Origin: Loripinus fragilis
Taxonomy: Eukaryota > Mollusca > Bivalvia > Lucinida > Lucinidae
Length of the DNA: 64,000 nt
Assembly (NCBI GenBank): GCA_964019695.1
Contig: OZ026520.1
Span: forward strand, 31,902,120-31,966,119
Direction of reading: 5' to 3'
The translations under genes and the position numbers were made by a program. This document shows positions 28,201 to 37,200 of this stretch, one piece after another (the stretch's first letter is position 1; every line of letters begins with the position of its first letter). The notes under the pieces were generated by a model. It ran no database searches. It saw nothing but the letters and a program-made list of their open reading frames with translations, and was not told the origin of the DNA.

Positions 28201-31200
28201 TCACTTTTTTCAGAATAAGTTTAATAAATTCAATAGCATAGGGGCACGAATTCATCATATGATACTAAAATTAATTTAAAAGTGTGTTTGACGTGCATAT
28301 CTCAATACTAAGCCATATATTAAACGACGCTTTTATGACCCTCATTACACAACATTACTAATTGTGGTATATGGATTTTAATATTCGGCATTATATCACT
28401 CAATGACACAATGTCATATGATAATAGCTTTATAAAAAAAATCAATCTTTGTATACATGCAATGTTTTTTACAAACATGCACATGAGCATTCTACATATT
28501 TTATATTTTAGGTCATCCATGCAAGTAGGTATGTAGTAATGCATCGTTTTACTGAAATCAAAATACATAAATAATACTTAACCCATATAAGCCTAGTGTC
28601 CTTTTTGTGGGACATAGCAAAACAATGCAGACCCAGATCAGATGCGACAGAATGCGCCTCTTGATCAGGGTTTCCACAGTTTGCTTACAGTATGTTCTAT
28701 TAAAATTTAAATGAAAAATACCACACAACAACCCTTAAAATGGAAATTGACTGATCCAATTTATAAGAATGGGAAATGCCATTCTGCTTAAATGGGTGAT
28801 ATAAACTGCTATTGTTGGTGATGCATTTCAGTGAAAGGTACAAAGAAAATAAATGTGGCGTTTAAAAGAGGTGGAAAAGTGTTACAAGATCATATGAAGC
28901 GGATCTTAGAACAATGTAGATTACAGGATGACTATGCAAAGGATCTTGATGAGAGAGGTTGGTTTCAGATTTTACTATTTCTTATTCTAAGACATGCGGG
29001 AATACAGAGGGGGAGCAGGGGTCCAGACCTTCCCAGGAAAATCACAAAGCTATTAGGTGTGTTAGCAATACTGGTCCATATCCCCTGGAAAATAACAAAG
29101 CTACCAAGCCATCATTCAATGTTGGGCCAGCAAACTGCCATTTAAATGGCGTTTCTCTGGTGGGCCTATAATAGCCTGCTTTAAGTGTTATTTAGATCCT
29201 CTCTACTCCACTCATTAACTAAAAAATGTCAAAATTGGACCCCCTCTGACAAAACGTTTTGAATCCGCCCATGCATGTCTAGCTAACGAATTGACAAATC
29301 AAGATTTAGAAAAAATTATCAGAAAAAGCACATGGTCCTCATACCCAGTGTTGCAAAATATAAATCAGATAAGCAGTAGGACAAAAGGTCTACATATTTT
29401 CTCATTAATGTCTAAAATTACCTCAATTTCAATATGTGATTTAATTAAGAGCTTTTTGAGAAACGTTTCTTTCTTTAATGCTAATTAATTGCCACTATCT
29501 AAACCAATTAGCACCTTTGTTATTGTTTGAACTTTTTCTGACTGTCAAACCGTTATGGTTATTGTAGAATAATTTTTGGGATGGTTATCAGCACTAAGCA
29601 ATGAGGACAAAGCACCTTGCTTAAATTACAACACGATACATCTTGTGATGAATGAACCTGTTATCCCTGAATCACACGTTAAGCAATCAACAACTGAGCA
29701 ACTGTACAATTGCCACTGTAAATGAGCAATCCTGTTTGATGTTGACTGTTCATAAATATCTCAAAGCATAGGCATCGTAAAAATAAATGTTATGCAGCGA
29801 AATAGTTGTTTGTTAGGACATAGTTTGGTTTTGACTACTTGGTGTTGCAAATACCTTAAGGTTCTTAAGGTTATATTATACAAAATGATATGATTGTATT
29901 TATTTCAAGATTAAGTAGTATTCTTATATCAAGCTGAAAGTTGATGCTTCAAAATTGTGCTTTTTGGCATTGTTAATTGATTCATTGAAAATAAGTGATT
30001 TTAGTATCAATCTGACACTGTTTGTTTCAGTCTCATCGTTTTTATCAGGCATTTGGTTAGATAAATGCATGTTCTTATCAGTGACAGCAGTTGGGGGTTT
30101 AGGGACTTATAGTAATAACTTTGTACTTAAATCTCAATATAATTATGATGTGTTCTTAGAAACAACTGTAAACTAATTGATTATATAGAGGTACCAGTAT
30201 TCGACTGTTTTCTTGCTATTTGTGATAGTTAATTGTTTGATACCCATTCTCGTATTGTCACTTTTTGCTGACTTTCTCTTTATTTTTTTCTTTTGAAATA
30301 AGATTTGAGACTACACTTTGATTTGTTAATACTGGTCATTATATAATAATTCACAGTGGGTAGAGCTTAGCATGAATATTCATGAAGGAAAATGTTAAGT
30401 AATGACATCCATAGCAACGTCATGTATATATGGCAAAATTATTGCGCCAAAATGCGATTTTAAAGTAATTTAATGACATATGATGAAAATAATCAAACAT
30501 TTGTGCTCCTGTTTTATTGAATTCATTAACCTCTTTGCAAAAAAAAGATAAAATGCAAGACTTACCAAGTATTTTATCTCTTTTCTCAAACTCGTTTAAT
30601 AAATCCAATGATACATGCCCATTTGTGTTAGATTTTCAGTTTTGCGCATATGCAGCCAGTACCAAACCTTTTTTCTTGTTTCAGATGGAGACATAGATTT
30701 CCTAACTCACTATAAACTAGTCGACCCAGCAAAGATTGAATCTTATGCCAGGGCATTTGTTGTTGAAGATGAGGACTTTGATACAGTCATTACTTCAAGG
30801 GTAAGAAACTATATTATGAGAGCAATAAATTGTTGGTCATTTTATAAGATACGAGTACTTGAACTTATTTTGAATAACTTGGCATAATAAGACATTTTTG
30901 TCTTAAATATTTGAAAAAAAGCAGGAGACATAGCTAGTGTTAATGTCAATAGAAAACTATACAATGATTAAGAATTAAACTTAAACGCCTGTTATTTTTA
31001 TATAAAATTTGTACCATAGAAAATAGAAAAATTAATTATGTTATCCTTTCTCTTCTGAAAACATTGTAATTATTCACCTTCAGCAGTCTAAAGTTTTTAC
31101 GTTTATTGATTATATGGGCCTCATCACGGGAAAACCTGTCTTAGGGGTGTCCAACAAAGCGAGATTCAAACCAGTCTCCTCAGCAACAGAGACTAGCTAG

Positions 31201-34200
31201 AAAATTTAAAATTTCACCTGTAGCAAGTTTACATATGATACTTTCTAAAAATTGAATAACAAAGGCGCTGATCAGACTGTGCGGATGCGCAGGCTGGTCT
31301 GCGCCTGTGTTATTTGCAACACCTGGAAGACAGGTTTTTGCTCGCCGAGGCCCATATGTTGTTTTTCTTTCAATAATTCATCATTGCCGCTGGTTCTGTA
31401 AAATGTGCTCAAAACTCAAACGTGTTACCTTTTTATCTTTATTTCTCCCCTCATTTTGTTGAAATTCTCAAATTAAATACATGTACGAGTTGTTTCTGCA
31501 GTCTCAAAATCATCAATACTTGTTTCAGTGGCTTATTTTGGGTTCATTTAAAACAAAAAATATATAACGAGTGTCATTCATGATCTTTAATCCATATTGG
31601 CAGATCTTTGTGAATTTAACAGAAGCTTACAAGCAGTGAGTTCCATGAACCTCTTCACTTAAGCCAGAATCTACATATGTCCTTAACAGTCGTTGGTAAC
31701 TTAGATTAACGCTGGTTCCACTAAAACGTAATTTCAAATTTCATTTAACAATCGTTATGAAGGCAAATGCATATTACGATAGTTGAATATCTCCTTCATC
31801 TTAAACATATTTCAGGAAACCAAACAGGCATTAGAAGGTGTGCCTTCAGTTCAGCATATGACTAAGAAACAGTTTGAGTATGTCTTTCAGGTATGTAGAT
31901 ACATGTAGCTAAATCATTGTATGACATAATAAAACCTGCATCACTATTACTCTATCTGTACAAGTGTTTATGTACAAAACATGATATATCATATTAGCGC
32001 AGCATACATAATCGAAATAATAGTTTAAAGAATGAGTGCAGAATACAAATATCTTTTTCAGTAGCTCAATGGTCTGTGAGTTTTGGATATGAGTTCTCAG
32101 TGGAGTGATTATATTTACTTTTGTTATAAATTAAGATTCAGAGCATTGCGTTTTTAATAGGTCTGTACGCATCAATTTAATATGTCTTGACTAAAAGGCT
32201 TCGGAGACACAGGACTGGAAATAGTACAATTGATTAAGTTTGTCTAATACAAAGGTCAAACATACCTCTTTTTACAACTGTGAGAGAAACTTCTCTCATT
32301 GCATACTAGGCTAGTATTATTTGAAATTATCATATGACGTCGCGTCTGGGAGTGAAATAACGCCATGCAATATAATCTGTCAAAGTATTCTTAATGTCAT
32401 ATGATAAATAGAATCTAACATTCGTGCTCTTGTTTTATTGAATTTATTAAACTCGTTGCGAAAAAGAGATAAAATGCTCCGCAAGCCTCGCATTTTATCT
32501 CTTTTCTCCAACTCGTTTAATGAAATCAATAAAACATGAGCACTCATATAAGATCCTCTATATCAAATATGTGTCTAAATCTAGAAAACATTTCTCAGGC
32601 AGGTTATGGTAGTTATATCCAGGAAATAACCCAATTACAGTCCAACCCTTGTTACTCAGAGATAAAAACACAGAAACACTAACAATTCAATTAAACACCT
32701 ACACAAATAATGATACACAAATCAAAGCAACCAGCATTCTTATAATGATACAGTTAGATGGAAGTTAAGTTACAGGGGCGCTTTTGTGATATTTTGTATA
32801 TGGTCTTCAAGAAAAGTTTGTTTCATAAATTGTAGGTGCTAAAGATTGATGATGCATCCCAGATTACTTTCCGAATGTTTGCTGTTATATCAGCACTCTG
32901 TGAAAGAGTGACGCAAATGGAGTAAGTATACAATTCACACTGTCTTGTCAAAGGGACTTTATTTGCCTGAGTCTAACTCCAATCATTTCCAAGCTATGGA
33001 GTTAGACATCATTGTATAGTTTCTTTTAAAAATCCTTATTTCAGAGAATATGTTATCAGCTATGATCAGGTACCAAACCACTATGAACTACTGTTGCATA
33101 GCAAATTGAGAATGTGTGTAAGCTTCTTCATTTCTGCTGTTTGGAAATAAAGTCATCAATATTTTCATTTTGTAAATAAAAAGGCAAAAAAGAATAGATA
33201 AATGTGAAAAATATTAATTCCTCTATACAAATGAAATTAGATTTCCGTGTGTAATATGTGATTATGGTGTTCCCTTGTCTTAGTCCTGTTGTAAAATTTC
33301 AAGATACTGAAATATAGGCCTAGAGTGTACAACAAAGATTTGAATGTATTTTGTAATGGGAATCTGCTTTTTTAAAGACAAAACGATCCATGGTATTAAC
33401 ACAAACAAAATATAAAATTATCAAATGACAAAGTTCTCTTTTTATATTAGTTGTTTTCTGGTCTAAATACTTGGTTGTACAACATAGATTTGAATGTAGT
33501 TTGTAATGGGAATATGCTGTTTAAAAGATAAATATATCCATAGCAAGCCCCCGTGGTGTAGTGGATAAGCGCTATGCCTTGTAAACCAGGGGTTTCAGGT
33601 TCGATTCCCGACTTCTCCATAAAACCACTTTCGGTGAGCCTTCGGGTGCTCCCGTCATATAATAAACACACATTTCATAAACCCTCCCGGCCCAGTACTG
33701 GTAACTACCCATGGAAAAGCCACAAAAAGTTTTTTAGCATTTAACACAAACACAATATAAAATAACTTAAATGACAAAGTTCTCTTTTAATATTATAGTT
33801 CAAATGGTCTATATATTTGGTTGTGTGTGCGTGTTAGTTGATATGCTTCCACAAAACGCTTTGAGGCGTGACTGTAACGGTAAATGCATTGAATTAATTG
33901 AGGGTCATTACTTAGCGGTCATGGCAGAAGTATAAATAGTGGCATTTGTTCATTTACTTTCAGTCCCATAAGCAAATATTTGCTGGAGATATGTGACTTA
34001 TTGGATATCCAACGCAAAATGGATCTCTACCGTGCCATGTTTTATTGTAATGCTGAATCTGACAGAGATGCCAACTTCATTAAAGCAGAATCACTACGCA
34101 TAGAACTAATTGCTGGAGGGCTTAACTGGAAACAGCAGGAATATATCATGGATCGATTACAACCAAATGCTTTCTTTGAGGTAAGAATCACAAACTACCC

Positions 34201-37200
34201 AGGAAGTGTACAATATCGGGCAACTATCGGCCCACCAGCGAAACGCCATTCCAATGGCGTTTCGCTAGTGGGCCGATAGTGGCCTGAAGTTATATGCTGG
34301 CTGGGTAAACCCTTTTAACAATAATGTAATTTTACTCAAAACTGTAAAGTCAAATATAATGAGGGCTGACATAGCAATAATTTTAAATTGCATGGTATTT
34401 TGTTATAGTCTTAACAAACATCGCTGATGAGCCTTTCTTTATTTCTAAACTTTATGTATGCAAGAAGCTAAATTAAGGTAGGTTTGTCTGAGCCTTTGCT
34501 GCTCGCCAATGAGATAAGTATCAAAATGTCATGTGCTTGCCTATAAGAATATATCATGAGTGTGAGGATAGGATAGAAAAACCCTTCCTGAGGATCACCA
34601 TTTGGCATCACGAGGCTTGCCAAGTGATGACAAACGGTGATCCCGAAGGACGGATTTTCTATCCTACCATCACACGAATATGGACAGATTCTTTTTCTTG
34701 CTCACCACTGTTTTTTTTTTTATTTTAAAATAAGCTCTCAGAAGCCCTTTAATACGCTCAGATGCACTTTCAAATGATGACGTTACTTTAACATAACAAT
34801 GGTGTCACTTGACGACCATGTGCGTGAGTTCCAATATGACCAATGTACGTAGCCCTCACGTGACAGCCTTTGTAAGATAGCATTGGTAAGAAAAGATTTT
34901 CTATCCCAGGGTAAAATATCAGATATCCTTATCCGGTGTGCAAGAAAAAGTATTATACAGAATAAAATGTATTTGCTCAGAAACCACTAATCTGAGTCAA
35001 ACATACTTTTATTCAAGTGAGTGCATTGGTTTAGCAAAATTAAACTTATCAAGGGTGTACTGTTTTTTTTATAAAGTAAGATTTATATATAAAGAAAGAT
35101 GTATATCACTAAATATTTATATTTCCACTGCGAGTCTTCAAATGAACCCTTACATTTGAGATGTGGTTCATACCTTCATGAACAAATCGATTTAAGCCAC
35201 ATCCCCATATGCGCCATTTAAGCGGGCTAACGTCAATACCAACCAATAACAGTGATTTTTTACTTACATTTACGTGACGTTGAACACGTATCGCCATGAC
35301 GTTGAGCGCGGTAATTTGGCGTTTTGGCTATTCCAACCCTACGTTATGTATGATTTAATTCAAAATATCTGGAAAACCAGCCAAGCTAGGTGAAAATTGA
35401 AAATTGATACTGACTGATGATATAAAATGTAAATATAAGTAATACAATCAAATTTTTGAATGTTCATGGAATCATGAAGACTTGGGGTCTCGTGCAAAAT
35501 TAACGTGAAGCCCTTCAGGCTTCACTTACTTTGCATGAGATCCGAAGTATTCATGATTCCATGAACATTCCAAGAATTGAATTCATTTCTTAAGTAATTA
35601 CAGAGAATTGTAATGATAACGTATGCTTCTTTTCAGATATCCTTCTTGGACTATCTCTGTTATGTGCCACTTTTCCTATCTATGCATGAAAATATTGTGG
35701 ACAATCCATTGGATATGTCATCAGACAAGTATGACCACTTGCTACGAAAACCATCAGGTGGACATAGGCAAAGAGATATGAACCCCTCAGGTTATCCGCT
35801 GAGAAGAGAGTCAGTTTTCCAACTTAGAGAACAAGCAAAAGATCTATTGGATGGCAAAATAAACCCCAGTGATCTCAAAGAGGAGAAAGTAAAACTGCTT
35901 CGTAGGGTGGCTACGTAAGTTTAAGCTGGATTTTTAATTTGTAATATATATTTTACGTCCTTTGACTGCCAGCGGCGAATTTTATCATCTGCTGCTGTAC
36001 TTTGCAAACAGTTTGGACTAAAATCATGACTGATCTGGAAAAAAAGAAAAACTCAACAGACAACAAAAATCATGAAAAATTTCCCAGCATGCAAAGAGCT
36101 AAGTGTTGGTACACAAAGCTGAAAATTAACTTAATCTGAAAAAGATGATGTTGCCAATCAAATGATTTGCTAATAAATAACAAGATAAGATAAAGATAAG
36201 ATAATTTTATTTGCAAAAGGCCTATTGGCCCATGAGCTACACACAAAAATATAACAGTAAAGTATATGCATGACATGAAAGCATGGTACTAAGCAATTGT
36301 CGTATAAACTTAATTTAAATTGAGACTAGTTTCCATTTACTTGTAAGGGTCAATCGATTATTGTCTTTTGAAGAAGATATAACAAGACACTGATGCTTAA
36401 CTGAATGTTTTTGAATTGTCTTTTATTGCACCGGTTTGCTTAACTCTTTAATGTTGATTTCAAGCTAGCAGCTATTGTAAACGTGTGCATTTCTGCATGC
36501 AAAACAGTTGAAAGCCAAGTAATATGGCTGTCCATTTAGAAGGAGTAACCTCAACATCAGCAAAAATTGTATTATGTGCACTTATGTTTAGTTATTTAAT
36601 GTAATGATTGAAGTCCTTCCGATTTGCACACATCAAAAGGTCAAATGACCTCATCATCTAATGAAAGCTAAAAATTGTGTTTATATCATCAAATATACCT
36701 CTAGATTAGCTAGATGTGTCAGCATGGAGGCATTTACGCATATGCGATAAGTACCAAAAGCTAGTATGCTGCTTAAATAAATATCTTAGGACAATGCTTA
36801 TAAGAGACAGAATGTGTTATATATTTTATTACGTATGCAAGTAGCCAATACATAGCCATTGCTGCTTGCTTATTCTAAGAACAGAAGGATAGAAAGATTC
36901 AGACCAATATTGAGGCACTATGCTTCATAGGATAGTGTTCATGCATATGAACCCATAAAAGCCTAGCATTTTTATGGGACATAGTCAAACAGTGCAGACC
37001 CAGATCAGACATCACATTATGCGGTGTGTGATCAGTATCTCCCCTTTTGTCAACAGAATGTTCTATAAAATTTTGTAAAATATTTTTTGGTTAATTTGAT
37101 TCTTTACAACATTTTTTTCAGTTATGTCCGGACTGGTCTACCTGGGTTGAACCAGTTGTAAAATATAAAAAAAATACTACCTAACACCCCTAAAATTGGA

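Noticed and set aside
33545..33620. Possible tRNA-Thr gene
   Set aside because: A- and B-box are present but the acceptor stem does not pair and the sequence continues as a SINE.
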